The notes: generated by a model not told the origin, from the letters alone. Counted from the first letter of the stretch, positions 9,745 to 21,949 are shown. The stretch: 64,000 bases of DNA from Ovis canadensis (GCF_042477335.2 NC_091245.1:34792501-34856500), one strand, 5' to 3'. A program made the numbers and translations.

Positions 9745-12700
9745 CTGGGATATTTTTCAGCAGCTTTATTGAGGTATACCTGGCATAAAGTAAACTGTAC
9801 ATATATAAAACTTCTAATTTGAGAAGTTTTAATATTATCCATGACACTGTCATCACAATCAAGATAAGGAACATTTCTTATACCCCCGTTGATTTCTTGT
9901 GCCCTTTTCTAATTCCAAGAAGTGAGGTGCTTTCTGTCAGGATAGATTATTTAAACTTTTTTAGAATATTTATCGGTAGGGTCATAGAGTATGTATCTTT
10001 TATGTATGATGACTTTTCTTTAGCATGATCCTCTTGAGATTTGTCCAGGTGGTGTATGCGTATAAAGTTTATGTTTTGTTTTTCTGAGTAGTATTCCATT
10101 GTACAACTATGCCATATTTAGTTTATCCATTAACCTGTTGATGGACATTTGAATTATTTGCTGCTTCTTGGCTACTACACATAAAGCTAATATGATTACT
10201 TGTATAAAGGTCTTTATGCAGCCTTTGTTTCTCTTGGTTAAATACTTAGAAGTGGAATGGCTAGTTTACACGGTAGGTGTGTATTTAACTTTTAAGATGC
10301 ATCCAATCTGTATTTCAGAGTGATTCTAGTTTGCCCCAACTGCTGTGGTCACTTTTAAATTTTAGTTATTTTATTAATGTGGAATTCTCTCATGGGGTTT
10401 TAATATGTACTTCCCTAATGACTGATAATCTCAAGCTTCTTATCATGTGCTTATTTCTCCGTATGTATTTCATACATCTTGGTTGAAGTGTTTATTAAAT
10501 CTTTTGTCCATTTAAAAAACTGACCTATTTCTTTATTGATTTTTGAGAGGTTTGTATGTATATTCTCATTACAAGTTTGTTTTTTGTTTAAATCATAGTT
10601 GTGATTTGGAAAAATTTTCTCCCATTTTGTGGCTTATATTTTCATTTTCTTAACAGTGTCTTGAAAAGCAGAGTTCTTAATTTTGGTGAAGTTTAATTTA
10701 TCAATTTGTAATTTTAATGATGTCTGTTTTATCAGTTTATTCTTTTATGGATCATGGTTTTGGTATCTAAGAAGTTGAGCCTAGTCTGAGATCTCAGATA
10801 GTTTGTCCTATTTTTTTAAGAAGCTTTATTTATTATTTTATATTACATCCAGGATCTATTTTATGTTAACCTGTAGAACAAGATATGGACAAGCTTTATT
10901 TTTTGCATATGGTATCAGCTGTTCCAGTACCATTTGATAAAAAGCCTATCCTGTCTCTCATGAAGTGTCTTTGTACCTTTGAACAGAATCATTTTACCAT
11001 ATGTATATGTGGACCCATTTCTGCATGTTTAATTTCATTATATTGATTTCTTTGTCTATTTTAATGCTATTACCACTTAGTTTTGATGACTATAGCTTTG
11101 TAATCGATATTAAAGTCAGGTGGAACATCTTTCCCCTTTTTTGTTTTTAAAGTGGTTTTGGTTATTCTACACCTGTTACATTTCCATATTAATTTTACAG
11201 TCATTTAAAAATAAAGCCCTGTTTAGATTTTAATTGAAATTTAGTTTAATCTATACATTAATTTGGGGAGAGAATGGATGTCTTAAATTCTGCTTTCTAC
11301 CCTTGCACAGAGTGTATCTATTCATTTACTTAGGTCTTCCTTAATGCCTCTCAGCAGTGTGTTTTTAGCTTTCAGGAGATGGATCTTTGTCAGATTACCA
11401 TTTTTTGATGCTATTGAAAATAATGTTGTCCTGTTGGGTTTCAGCTATCAGTTGTTTGTTGCTACTTGTATATTGACCGTGTATCTTGCCATCTTGCTAA
11501 ATTACTTGTTTAGTTCTAATAACTTTTTGCTGGTACCATCAGATTGTCTATCTGATTATGTTGTCTGTGAAAAAAGACAGTTTTACTCCTTCCTTTCAAT
11601 GAGAATGTCTTAACTTTTCTTGCCATAGTACGCTGGCTAGAATCTCCTGTGCTGAGAGGTTTCATTAATTTTTATAAATGAAGAATGGGTGTAATATTTT
11701 GTCAGTTGCTTTTTTCTGTAACTATTGAGATCATAATTTTTTCATAGACTGTTAATATAGTCAGTTACATTCATTGATTTTTTTTTATTTGAACGTTAAA
11801 TTAACCTTGTATTACTGAGGTAGATCCCACTTGGCCAGGACCGATTATCCTTTTTATATTTTGTTGGATTCTATTTGCTAAAATTTTAAGAATATTTGCA
11901 TCTGTGTTAATGTTTGGTAATGATACAATTTTCTTTTCTTATATTGTCTCTTAAGTTTTGTTATCAAGATGATTCTGGCCTCATAGAATGAGCAGGGAAA
12001 CATTTCTTTCTCTTCAGTTTTCCATAAGGGTTCATGTAGAATTGACGTTGTTTCTTTCTCAGATGTTTGGTAGAATTCATCAGTGAAGCCATTTGAGTGT
12101 TTCTTTTTCTTTTTTTTTTTTTAATGGAGGAGACAGAAAAGTCAATTGACTTAATAATAGAGGACTGTGCAGATTATCCAGAGAAGGCAATAGCACCCCA
12201 CTCCAGTACTCTTGCCTGGCAAATCCCATGGACGGAGGAGCGTGGTAGGTTGTAGTCCATGGGGTCGCTAAGAGTCGGACACGACTGAACGACTTCACTT
12301 TCACTTTTCCCTTTCATACATTGGAGAAGGAAATGACAGCCTACTCCAGTGTTCTTGCCTGGAGAATCCCAGGGACAGGGGAGCCTGGTGGGCTGCTGTC
12401 TATGGGGTCGCAGAGTCGGACATGACTGAAGCGACTTAGCAGCAGCAGCAGCAGTGCGGATTATTTGTTTCTTCTTGAGTGAGGTTTGTTTCTATTAATA
12501 TATTTAAGTGAATCTGTACATATCATCTAAGGTGCTCATAACACTTTTATTATCATGTAAACACTTATAGAATCTGTCGTAATTTCATTTCCCTTATTCT
12601 GAATACTGGTTATTTGTCTCTTTTCTCTTTATTTTCTTGATCATTCTTGCCAGAAATTTATGAATATTATGGATCTTCTGAAAGAGTCAGCTTTTTGTTT

Positions 12701-13122
12701 TCATTTATTCTCTTTATTATTTTTTGATTTATTGATACTTACCCTAAATTTTATTTTCTTTCTTCTGCTAACTTTGGATCCCTCTTACCCTTTTTTTTCT
12801 AATGTATTAAGGTAGAAATTAAGGTCATTTACTTGAGACGTCTTTTCTAATATAGGCATTTGAGTCTGTAAATTTTTAAGTATGGCTTCAGCTGCATCCC
12901 ACAAGTTTTGTTGTTTTTATTTTCATTCGGTGAATAAATTTTCTAGTTTTTTAAAGTGTCTTTTTGACCTATGGTTTACAGAAGTGTGTCAGCCGGTCTC
13001 CAAATATTTGAGGATGTTCCACACATCTATCCATTTAAGTCACAGAAAGTAGTTTATATGATTTGAATTTTTTTAACTTTTTGAGACTTGTTTTATGGCC
13101 CAGAATGTGGTCTGTCTTTGTA
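9745..13122 (-). mobile_element. Ancient L1M-like LINE, 3' half (part 1 of 2)
   Basis: Reverse-strand L1, heavily mutated. It begins with 3' UTR text (TTTCAGCAGCTTTATTGAGG) and continues through antisense ORF2 landmarks: GAGTAGTATTCCATTGTAC near 10085, GTTCCAGTACCATTTGATAA near 10920, TTTTGATGACTATAGCTTTG near 11080, TTGAGACTTGTTTTATGGCC near 13081. All frames are broken. The mariner at 13123-16942 splits it, and it resumes at 16945. Excluding insertions, the L1 spans roughly 6 kb, near full length for an old L1, which is uncommon. Confidence 0.8.
12178..12453 (+). mobile_element. BOV-A2 SINE in the old L1
   Basis: Dimeric SINE with two related monomers joined by the TTCACTTTCACTTTTCCCTT linker. 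Near-matching 11-base target duplications: GTGCAGATTAT (12167-12177) and GTGCGGATTAT (12454-12464). Ends in an AGC-repeat tail. Confidence 0.93.
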
Positions 13123-13922
13123 TTAGGTTGGTGCGAAAGTACTTGTGGTTTTACAGTGTTGAACTTTGCTGTTTGATACTAGAATATATTCTTAAATGTG
13201 GTTATCTTATATGTCATTTTAATGCACATTTCTCACTTTATTTTTATGTTAATGACTTATTACTTACTGTTTATTTTATATTTATTTTAGACTAGGGAAA
13301 TGATGTTAGATAAAAAAAAAGTGAATTCAAGTGATTTGCTTATTCGAATTTGCTTATTCAAAGTGAGTCATAAAGCAATGTAGGCAACTCACAGCATCAG
13401 CAACGCATCTGGCTCAGGAACTGCTAATGAGTGTACAAGAAGCATTCGTGGTTCAAGAAGTTTTGCAAAGGAGATGAGAACCTTGAAGATGAGGAGCATA
13501 GTGGCCAGCCATCGGGAAGTTGACAGTGACTAGTTGAGAGGATCATCGAAGCTGATGCTCTTACAACTACATGAAAAGTTGCTCAAGATCTCAGTCTCGA
13601 CTATCCTACATTCACTCGGTATTTGAAGCAAATTGGAAAGATGAAAAAGGTTGATAACTGTGTGCCTCATGAGCTGACCGAAATTCAAAAAAATTGTCAT
13701 TTTGAAGTGTCATCTTCTCTTACTGTATGTAACAGCAATAAACCATTTCTTGATCGGATTGTGATGTGTGACAAAAACTGGATTTTATATGACAACCGGA
13801 GGTGACTAGCTCAGAGGTTGGACCAGGAAGAAACTTCAAAGCACTTTACAAAGCGAAACTCACACCAGAAAAAGGTCATGGTCACTGTTTGGTGGCCTGT
13901 TGCTGGTTTGATTTACTTTTAG
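13123..13922 (+). mobile_element. Mariner transposon, left part (dead transposase)
   Basis: Mammalian mariner of the Hsmar1-like type. The 5' inverted repeat TTAGGTTGGTGCGAAAGTAC starts right after a TA. The transposase N-terminal half is readable: QIGKMKKVDNCVPHELTE and FLDRIVMCDKNWILYDNRR (frame at 13623-13805) contain the first catalytic Asp of the DD34D triad. Upstream, the helix-turn-helix region has stops and frameshifts. Interrupted by BovB after 13922; the two parts together give about 1.28 kb, the normal length. Confidence 0.92.
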
Positions 13923-16451
13923 TTCAGTTCAGTTCAGTCACTCAGTCGTGTCTGACTCTTTACAACCCCATGGACTGCAGCATGTCAGGCCTCCCTGTTC
14001 ATCACCAACTCCCAGAATTTACCCAACCTCATGTCCATTGAGTCCGTGATGCCATCCAACCTTCTCATCCTCTGTCGACCCCTTCTCCTCCTGCCCTCAA
14101 ACTTTCCCAGCATGAGGGACTTTTCAAATGAGCCAGCTCTTCACATCAGGTGGCCAAAGTATTGGAGTTTCAGCTTCAGCATCAGTTCTTCCAATGAATA
14201 TTCAGGACTGATTTCCTTTAGGATTGACTAGTTGGATTTCCTTGCAGTCCAAGGGACTCTTAAGAGTCTTCTCTAACATCACAGTTCAAAAGCATCAATT
14301 CTTAGGTGCTCAGCTTTCTTTACAGTCCAACTGTCACATCCATACATGACCACTGGAAAAACCATAGCCTTGACTAGATGGACCTTCCTTGGCAAAGTAA
14401 TGTCTCTGCTTTTTAATATGCTGTCTTGGTTGGTCATAACTTTCCTTCCAAGGAGTAAGTGTCTTTTAATTTCATGGTTGAAATCATCATCTGCAGTGAG
14501 TTTGGAGCCCCTAAAAAATAAAGTCTGTCACTGTTTCCACTGTTTCCCCATCTGTTTCCCATGAAGTGATAGGACCAGATGCCATGATCTTTGTTTTCTG
14601 AATGTTGAGCTTTAAGCTAACTTTTTCACTCTCCTCTTTCACTTTCATCAAGAGGCTCTTTAGTTCTTCTTCACTTTCTGCCATAAGTGTGGTGTCATCT
14701 GCCTACCTGAGATTATTGATATTTCTCCCAGCAATCTTGATTTCAGCTTGTGCTTCCTCCAGCCCAGCATTTCCCATGATGTACTCTGCATATAAGTTAA
14801 ATAAGCAGGGTGACAATATACAGCCTTGACGTACTCCTTTTCCTATTTGGAACCAGTCTGTTCCATGTCCAGTTCTAACTGTTGCTTCCTGACCTGCACA
14901 CAGATTTCTCAGGAGGCAGTTGAGGTGGTCTGGTATTCCAATCTCTTCAAGAATTTTCCACAGTTTATTTGGATCCACACAGTCAAAGTCTTTGGCATAG
15001 TCAATAAAGCAGAAATAGATGCTTTTCTAGAACTCTTTTGCTTTTTTGATGATCCAGTGGATGTTGGCAATTTGATCCCTGGTTCCTCTGCCTTTTCTAA
15101 AACCAGCTTGAACATCTGGAAGTTCAGAGTTCACGTATTGCTGAAGCTTGGCTTGGAGAATTTTGAGCATTACTTTACTAGCATGTGAGATGAGTGCAGT
15201 TGTGCAGTAGTTTGAGCATTCTTTGGCATTGCCTTTCTTTGGGATTGGAATGAAAACTGACCTTTTCCAGTCCTGTGGCCACTGCTGAGTTTTCTACATT
15301 TGCTGGCATATTGAGTACAACACTTTTACAGCATCATCTTTCAGGATTTGAAATAGCTCAACTGGAATTCCATCACCTCCACTAGCTTTGTTCCTAGTGA
15401 TGTTTTCTAAGGCCCACTTGACTTCACATTCCAGGATGTCTGGCTCTAGGTGAGTGATCACACCATCGTGATTATCTGGGTCATGAAGACCTTTTTTGTA
15501 CAGTTCTTCTGTGTATTCTTGCCGCCTGTTCTTAATATCCTCTGCTTCAGTTAGGTCCATACCATTTCTGTCCTTTTTTGTGCTCATCTTTGCATGAAAA
15601 GTTCCCTTGATAGCTCTAATTTTCTTGAAGAGATCTCTAGTCTTTCCCATTCTATTGTTTTCCTCTATTTGTTTGCATCGGAGAAGATAATGGCACCCCA
15701 CTCCAGTACTCCTGCCTGGAAAATCCCATGGACGGAGGAGCCTGGAAGGCTGCAGTCCATGGGGTCGCTGAAGGTTGGACACAACTGAGCGACTTCACTG
15801 TCACTTTTCACTTTCATGCATTGGAGAAGGAAATGGCAACCCACTCCAGTGTTCTTGCATGGAGAATCCCAGGGATGGGGGAGCCTGGTGGGCTGCTGTC
15901 TGTGGGGTCACACAGAGTCGGACATGACTGAAGTGACTTAGCAATAGCAGTAGCATTTCTTTGCATTGATGGCTGAGGAAGGCTTTCTTATGCTCTCCTT
16001 GCTATTCTTTGGAACTGTGCATTCAAATGGGTATATCTTTCCTTTTCTCCTTTTCACTTCTTTTCACAGCTATTTGTAAGGCTTCCTCAGACAGCCATTT
16101 TGCTTTTTTGCATTTCTTTTTCTTGGAGATGTTCCTGATTCCTGTCTCCTGTACAATGTCATGAACCTCCATCCATAGTTCATCAGGCACTCTGTCTATC
16201 AGATCTAGCCCCTTAAATCTATTTCTCACTTCCACTGTATAAGCATAAGGGATTTGATTTCAGTTATACCTGAATGGTCTAGTGTTTTTTCACCACTTTC
16301 TTAAATTTCAGTCTGAACTTGGCAGTAAGGAGTTCATGATCTGAGCCATAGTCAGCTCCTGGTCTTGTTTTGCTGACTGTATAGAGCTTCTCCCTCTTTG
16401 GCTGCAAAGAATATAATCAATCTGATTTCGGTGTTGGCCGTCTGGTGATGT
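13923..16451 (-). mobile_element. BovB (RTE-type) LINE inserted in the mariner
   Basis: Reverse-strand BovB. Its 3' tail shows at left as AGTTCAGTTCAGTTCAGTCA. Minus-strand reading gives reverse-transcriptase text: NKASGGDGIPVELFQILKDD, then LWKILEEIGIPDHLNCLLRN, and QGCILSPCLFNLYAEYIMG. The catalytic box reads stop-A-D-D: the Tyr codon has become TAG (about 14702). It is 5' truncated (about 2.25 kb without its inserted SINE, against about 3.2 kb for a full BovB). Short target duplications CTTTTAG (13916-13922) and CCTTTAG (16452-16458) flank it. Confidence 0.9.
15679..15954 (+). mobile_element. BOV-A2 SINE inserted in the BovB
   Basis: Two-monomer BOV-A2 in the opposite orientation to its host BovB. 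Target duplications ATTTGTTTGCAT (15667-15678) and ATTTCTTTGCAT (15955-15966), one mismatch. This is the youngest layer of the nested stack. Confidence 0.94.
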
Positions 16452-16942
16452 CCTTTAGCTTCCTGAATTCCAGTGAAACCATTACTTCTGAGAAGTATGT
16501 GCAGCAGATGGATGAGTTGCACCAAAGACTGCAATGCGTGCAGCTGGCACTGGTCAACAGAAAGGGCCCTCTTCTCCACAAGAACATCTGACCACGCTTC
16601 ACACAGTCAGAACTTCAAAAGTTAAACAAGCTGAATTTTGAAGTTTTGCCTCATCTCTAGTGTTCACCTGACCTGTTGCCAACTGACCACTCTTCAAGCA
16701 TCTAGAAAAATGTTTTCAGGGAAAATGTTTCCACAACCAGCAGGATGCAGAAAATACTTTCCAAGATTTTGTGAAATCCTAAAGCATAGATTTTTATGTA
16801 CAGGAATAAACAAACTTATTTCTCATTGGCAAAAATGTGTTGATTATAATGGTTCCTATCTAGATTAATAAAGATGTGTTTGAGCCTAGTTATAATTTAA
16901 AATTCATAGTCCAAAACTACAATTACGTTTGTACCAACCTAA
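16452..16942 (+). mobile_element. Mariner transposon, right part
   Basis: Continues the transposase after the BovB: SETITSEKYVQQMDELHQ, then QLALVNRKGPLL. Where functional relatives have H-D-N (the second catalytic Asp) this copy reads H-K-N, followed by a stop codon. The C-terminal GINKLISHWQKCVDYNGSYLD-like end and the 3' inverted repeat ending GTACCAACCTAA at 16942 are present, followed by TA at 16943. Not able to encode an active transposase. Confidence 0.9.
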
Positions 16943-17794
16943 TAAGTATTCCATGTGCTCTTGAAAAGAAAAAATACAATCTACTCTTGTTGGGAAAGTG
17001 CTTTTTACATGTCAGTTAGCTTTATTGACTATTGGTATGTATTATGTACTTCCTGATTTTCTGTCTACCTGTACTACCAATTATTGAGAGTGGCAGATTT
17101 AAATCTCTCATGATAATAGTAGACATACACGTTTCTCCTTGCAGTTCTATCAGATTTTGCTTTAGGTATTCTGACACTCTGTTATTAGGTGGATTAATAT
17201 TTGGGATTTTTAGGTCATATTGGTGAATCATCCACTTCATTATTTCATAATTTCTGATGCTATTTCTTCTTCAATATCTACTGAATCATTATTCCTGGTA
17301 ATATTTTTACTTTAAAATCTATTTAGTGTTATATGAATATATCAAAGTCTAGCTCTCTTTTGATTGTTCTTTTATGGTATATCTTTTTCCTGCTTTTCCT
17401 TTTTAACCTGTTTGTTTCCTTATATTTAAAACGGGTTTTTTATAGGCAGCTTAACAAGGCAAGACATAAAAAATCTCTGCCTTTTAATTAGGGCGTTTGG
17501 ACTATATATAATGTAATTCTTATGGTTTGTTTTAAACATGGCATGTTGTTTTTTTATTTTCTATTTGTTCCATCTGTTTTTTGTTCTCTCTTCTCTTCCT
17601 CCACTTTCTTTTGGATTAATTATTTTTTAATTCTATGTTTTTCCTCCTTTATTGGCTAATTAAGCATATCCTTTTTTCAGATATTATTTTAGTGGTTACT
17701 TTAAAATTTATAGTATACATGTTTAATTTATCAGAGTAAACTTTCAAGTGGTATTATACCACTTCATATATAATATAAAACCGTACGTAAAATT

Positions 17795-17998
17795 AGATAG
17801 CCAATGGAAATTTGCTGTATGACACAGGAAGTTCAAATCCATTGCTCTATGACAACCTAGAGGGGTGGGATAGGGGTGGGAGGTGGGATGGAGTTTCAAG
17901 AGGGAGGGGACATACATGTACCTATGGCTGATTCATATTGATATAGCAGAAACCAACACAATATTGTAAAGCAGTTATCCTCCAATTAAAAATAAAAC
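17795..17998 (+). mobile_element. Ruminant L1 3' end in the old L1
   Basis: 3' UTR text CATACATGTACCTATGGCTG, CAACACAATATTGTAAAGC and TTATCCTCCAATTAAAAATA. Short, younger insertion. Confidence 0.88.
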
Positions 17999-18072
17999 GA
18001 CCATACAACAATGTATCTCTAATTCTTGCCTCATAGCTTTTGTACTACTGCTATTTATGTTATACAATACAG

Positions 18073-18206
18073 TTTGCTGCTGCTGCTAAGTCGCGTCAGT
18101 CATGTCTGACTCTGCAACCCCATAGACGGCACCCCACCAGGCTCCGCCATCCCTGGGATTCTCCAGGCAAGAACACTGGAGTGGGTTGCCATTGCCTTCT
18201 ACAATA
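18073..18206 (-). mobile_element. BOV-A2-type SINE, single monomer
   Basis: GCTGCTGCTGCTAAGTCGC tail, CACCCCACCAGGCTCCGCC and GATTCTCCAGGCAAGAACAC core; second monomer missing. Confidence 0.88.
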
Positions 18207-18431
18207 CATTTTACTTCTGCATATATTGAAACCCCATAATACATGGACACTATTTTAGTTTTAAGCAGTCAATTATCTTTTTAAGACATTCAGAACTTTT
18301 AAAAAAGTGTATATATACCCACATAGTTACTTTTATGCTCTTCCTTTTATTTTATGGATCCAGATTTCCATGAGATATTATTTTCTCCCACTTCTTGTGG
18401 TACAGTTCTGCTGCTGAGATATTTTGATCTT

Positions 18432-18550
18432 TTTTCTTTTTTTGGGTCCACACCTTGAGGCATGTGGAACTTCCCCAACTAGAGTTAGAGTCCACACCCT
18501 CTGCAGTGGAACAGCAGAGTCTTAACCACGGGACCACCAGGGAAGCCACA
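18432..18550 (-). mobile_element. tRNA-derived artiodactyl SINE (CHR/Bov-tA-like)
   Basis: TTTTTTTGGGTCCACACC tail side, GCAGTGGAACAGCAGAGTC and ending GACCACCAGGGAAGCCA, the reverse of a tRNA-like SINE head. It lacks the BovB-like tail found in Bov-tA. Confidence 0.75.
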
Positions 18551-20110
18551 GATGTTTTGTTCTTTTTTTTCCCTCTGAAGATGAATTTTGGTATGACATC
18601 TTTGGTATGTCTCAAAAAAATCTTTATTTCAGCTTCAGTTTTGAAAGATTTTTTTCCCCACAGTACAAAGAATTCTAGTATGAAGTTTTTTCTTCCAGTT
18701 CTTCAAATCTTGCTCTGCTGTCTCACAGCTTACATTATTTCTGTTGACATTCTCACATTTTTTTCTTTTTTTTGCATAATTTGCCATCTCCACCCTGACT
18801 GCTTTTAAGATTTCTCTTTACTATTGGTTTTGAACAATTTGGTTATGATGTTGCTTGGCTGAGTTTTCTTTATATTTCTTTTGCTTGGAGTTCATTTGTG
18901 TTCTTGAATATGTATTTTTATAGTTTTCATCAAATTTGGAAATTTATAACCATTATGTTTAATGTATTTCTCATGATCCCTTCTTCATTCTCTCCTTCAG
19001 GTATTCCCATTTCACATATATTAGGTCACTTAAGTTTTTCCACAGCTCAAGATGCTCTATTTTTAAAAAATCTTTTTTTCTCTTTGTTGTATTTTTGATA
19101 GTTTCTATTATAATGTATTGAAGGTCACTAATCTTCTGTGTTATGTAATCTCATACAGTCAGCTTTGCATCTCAGATATTTTAGTTTTCATTTTTATAAT
19201 TTCAACTTGATTCTTTTAAAAACCTTATATGTCTGAACTTTTAAGTTCACTCTTTCCTTTAGCTTTTTGAACACAGGACTTTCACGTATAATAACTGGCT
19301 TAATAGCTGCATCAACTCATTCTGTCAGATAGGTCAGTTCTGGGTTGGAGTCCATTGATTTTGCTCGTTTTAAGTCGTATTTTCCTGCTTCTTTGCATGC
19401 TGCTAATTTTTGACTGAATACCAGACGTTATGTGTTTTACCTTGTTCAATGCTAGATATTTCTGTATTTCTATAAATACACTTGATCTTTGTTTTGCAGC
19501 ATGTCTAAGTTATTTGGAAACAGTGTGATCCTCTTGCGTCCTGCTTAAGCTTTCTTGAGTGGGACTAATGCCTCTTCACTGCTGAGGTAAAGCCCGTCTG
19601 TGTACTTGCCCCCAAGCCCTGTTAGTTATGAGGTTTTCCTCACTGGCTGGGGTGAATCGCCACTACTCCTGGCCCTGCGTGATGTCCCCTGATTGTTCAC
19701 TGTCATCCTTTGGAGTGCTTCTGGCTCAGTTAGTGTCTTCGCACGTGTACAGTGACTGCTACTGTCCTGGATAGTTGACAAGCACACCTTCGGGGCACCT
19801 TTCCTATCTCCTACTTTGCCCCGAGAATTCTAGCCTCCTTGCTCTGCACAGACTCCTAGCTCTCGCTCAGTTCAGGAAACTGCAGGCCTTGGTGTGGATT
19901 TTCTCTTCCTGTGTCCAGGTCCCAGGCATTCAGCTTGAACAATTTCAGGATACCTCTTTTTCTCCCTATCTCTCTGACATCACTGTATTTTGTTGCCTGA
20001 TGTCCAGTATCCTGAGAACCTTTGTTTCCTATATTCGTTATTTTAGTTATTTAAGGTAGGAGGGTAAATATGGTGCCCTTTACTCCATCTTGGCTAGAAG
20101 TGGAGGCCTT

Positions 20111-21095
20111 CACCTGGAAGTTTTGAAGAAAAATTTTAAAAGAGACTACTAGAGTTTCTGAGGAAGGGAATTTGAGTTATTCAGGCACTTTTACTGGTTG
20201 AGGACTGAAAGGGCACAGTGAAGGAATAAATCAGAAGGAAAGACACCCTTAGATTTGTATAATTTTAAGTACAGGAACTATTTAGAAAGATGAGGGAAGC
20301 ATGAATGCCTAGAACTAATATTAGTGGTATTGTTATACTTTTCTAGTTAAGCGGGCAAGGGATGGAGAACTCAAAAGGAGAAATCCCGTGGAGAAAGCTG
20401 CCTTGAGAGGATCTGATATCTTAAAGAAATGCAGCAGGTTCGAGGCAGCTCCAAAGGAAGGGAACCTGGACCTTACTTTCCTTCCTCCTTTAAGGTCTCT
20501 GCTAATGGCTCTCCATGGGCAAAACCAACTAGAAGATAAAAGGGTTAGAGAGCCTTAGAGGTCAGACTGCAATCCCCAGGACACAGGGTAGGCAGAAAAG
20601 GGTTGAGTGTGGAAGAGGTGGGTAAACAGAGAATAACCTGCGCAGGGAATCACTGATACTTTTTAGATTGCCGGCTACAATGTCGGGGTGGTTGGTGGTG
20701 CTGCTTGGTGGGAAAGAAGAGAACAGGCACAGTATGTTCGGGCAGAAGTAGGTTTGACACAAGGAAAAACGATGAGATGGTTTTTCCTGGAAGTCCTACA
20801 ACTATCGTTTTAAATTGTTTAGAAGGTCCTTATCAACATGGATGATGAAGCAGAGTTTATATAGCAACTACATATACAGTGATTTGTGTGGGGACTGGGT
20901 TTAGGAAAAGTGGGGAAAATAAAGTACAAGTCATTCAGCCTAAATTTATGTGTTGCCTGTCCCTTGGGCCATCTGGATTTTGGGCCAAATACACTGAAAT
21001 CTGTTGCAGACCAGGCTGAGAGCTGAGTATCTTGAATTCTGCTAAAGTGGCTATGGGATGAAGAGATTTGGAAAGGACTCAGTTACTGAACACCT
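20111..21095. other. No recognised feature
   Basis: Apparently unique intronic sequence. The open frames are short and show no known domain. Confidence 0.5.
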
Positions 21096-21107
21096 ATAGG
21101 GGATAAA

Positions 21108-21375
21108 CAGAGAAGGCAATGGCACCCCACTCCAGTACTGGTCTGGAAAATCCCATGGACGGAGGAGCCTGGTAGGCTGTAGTCCATGGGGTCGCTAAGA
21201 GTCGGACATGACTGAGCGACTTCACTTTCACTTTTCACTTTCATTCATTGGAGAAGGAAATGGCAACCCACTCCAGTGTTCTTGCCTGAGGAATCCCAGG
21301 GATGGGGGAGCCTGGTGGGCTGCCGTCTATGGGGTCGCATAGAGTCAGACATGACTGAGGTGACTTAGCAGCAGC
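21108..21375 (+). mobile_element. BOV-A2 SINE
   Basis: Complete dimer flanked by perfect 12-base target duplications ATAGGGGATAAA (21096-21107 and 21376-21387). Ends in GACTTAGCAGCAGC. Confidence 0.96.
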
Positions 21376-21586
21376 ATAGGGGATAAAAGTTGAGAAGACA
21401 GGTGATAAAATCAAGTGTGATTTAGATACACCAAACTCAGTATAATTTATCAGATTCTGGGATTATAGAATTATGTGGCCAACGTTGATATTAGAGTGTG
21501 GCTGTTTTAAATCATCATGCGACATAGTGGAAAGAGCATGGGTTGAATTCCCTCTCTTGTTTTTTACTGACTCTGTGACATTGGGC

Positions 21587-21932
21587 TGCTGCTGCTAAGT
21601 CACTTCAGTCATGTCTGACTCTGTGCGACCCCATAGATGGCAGCCCACCAGGCTCCCCCATCACAGCTTTTCTTCCAAGGAGCATGTGTCTTTTAATTTC
21701 ATTGCTACAGTCACCATCTGCAGTGATTTTGGAGCCCCCCAAAATGAAATCTGTCACTGTTTCCATTGTTTCCCCATCTATTTGCCATGAAGTGATGAGA
21801 CTAAGATGCCATGATCTTAGTTTTCTGAATGTTGAGTTTTAAGTCAACTTTTTCACTCTCTTCTTTCACTTTCATCAAGAGGCTCTTTAGTTCTGTTCTT
21901 CACTTTCTGCCATAAGGGTGGTGTTATCTAAG
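21587..21932 (-). mobile_element. Chimeric SINE/BovB insertion
   Basis: 21587-21661 is the 3' end of a BOV-A2 monomer (AAGTCACTTCAGTCATGTCT, CAGCCCACCAGGCTCCCCC). At about 21662 it changes abruptly to internal BovB ORF sequence (CTTCCAAGGAGCATGTGTC, GAAATCTGTCACTGTTTCC, CTTTCATCAAGAGGCTC) without any BovB 3' end. Both parts have the same orientation. No clear target duplication found. Confidence 0.8.
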
Positions 21933-21949
21933 GGATGCATATCCAAGGG

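Larger units (their letters stand above)
16945..20110 (-). mobile_element. Ancient L1M-like LINE, 5' half (part 2 of 2)
   Basis: The L1 resumes with AGTATTCCATGTGCTCTTGA, the exact neighbour expected after the text at 13110. Antisense ORF2 continues to about 17700, then ORF1 and 5' region. Landmarks include GAATTCTAGTATGAAGTTTT near 18671, CATCAAATTTGGAAATTTAT near 18927, GTATTCCCATTTCACATATA near 19001 and CTCCATCTTGGCTAGAAG near 20083, which looks like the antisense of an L1 5' start. Interrupted by younger elements at 17795-17998, 18073-18206 and 18432-18550. Confidence 0.7.
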
